Assembly (NCBI GenBank): GCA_009602735.1 | Contig: WELA01003891.1 | Coordinates: forward strand, 180,500-244,499 | From: Mesotaenium endlicherianum | Lineage: Eukaryota > Streptophyta > Zygnematophyceae > Zygnematales > Mesotaeniaceae | Direction of reading: 5' to 3' | DNA: 64,000 nt | In this document: piece after piece, positions 63,910 through 64,000 of the stretch | Position numbering within the stretch: the stretch's first letter is position 1 | Layout of the letters: each line of letters begins with the position of its first letter | Position numbers and translations under genes: made by a program | Notes under the pieces: model-generated | What the model was told of the DNA's origin: nothing | The model's input: only the letters and a program-made list of their open reading frames with translations | Database searches by the model: none

Positions 63910-64000
63910 TATGCTGCTTGCTGGATGTCTGCTTACTGTATTTTTAATTTTGTTTGAGTTGTTCTACTGTACATATGCATGCTGCGATTAGCTACTTGAG

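Overview
The window is eukaryotic nuclear DNA made almost entirely of transposable elements. I see no host gene, rRNA or tRNA gene, CRISPR array or bacterial operon that I can support. Three LTR families use an initiator-Met-tRNA-type primer binding site (TGGTATCGGAGC), chromodomain Ty3/gypsy elements dominate, and there are telo-box-like TTTAGGG motifs, so I infer a green-lineage genome. A piggyBac element and a DNA-methyltransferase-bearing gypsy clade make a large charophyte-type algal genome (Chara-like) my leading guess. That is inference, not proof.

Layout. 1-74: last bases of an LTR of family A. 75-7354: family D, a gypsy element with a DNMT3-like cytosine methyltransferase C-terminal half, a 606-aa unknown ORF, RT-RNaseH-integrase, a C-terminal PHD finger and an LTR. 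7355-7655: a second, partial D LTR. 7656-10857: family E (minus), a relative of D in which the same methyltransferase domain lies in frame directly upstream of RT. 10858-18449 (minus): a family B element carrying an inserted family A element; a deletion has fused B RT in frame to A gag. 18450-22873: family G, a non-coding LARD-like LTR element. 22874-26268: 3' part of another B element. 26269-38970: a second G element containing an almost complete B element (29148-37552, with target duplication). 38971-39629: B fragment. 39630-53386: a third B element holding a solo B LTR (42337-43051) and a young, complete A element (45292-52030) with a 5-bp target duplication. 53405-55045: G and B-LTR fragments. 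55046-56640: the only stretch I cannot assign to a repeat. 56641-59704: decayed family A pol. 59705-63624: a B LTR split by a 3.24-kb piggyBac element with perfect 13-bp TIRs and TTAA duplication. 63630-64000: fragment of the B accessory ORF, then nothing recognised.

How the parts work. Family A encodes gag and, after a canonical A_AAA_AAC -1 frameshift site, a PR-RT-RH-IN-chromodomain pol. Family B encodes gag, pol with chromodomain, and an extra ORF of about 560 aa between pol and the 3' LTR, seen in five copies; I do not recognise that protein. Families D and E are the most unusual: they couple a predicted DNA-methylation domain with retrotransposon pol, and D adds a PHD histone-reader-type finger at the integrase C-terminus. 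The G elements keep LTRs, PBS and PPT but no coding capacity and would need another element's proteins. Most copies are broken; stop codons in decayed copies are mainly CAG-to-TAG or CAA-to-TAA changes.
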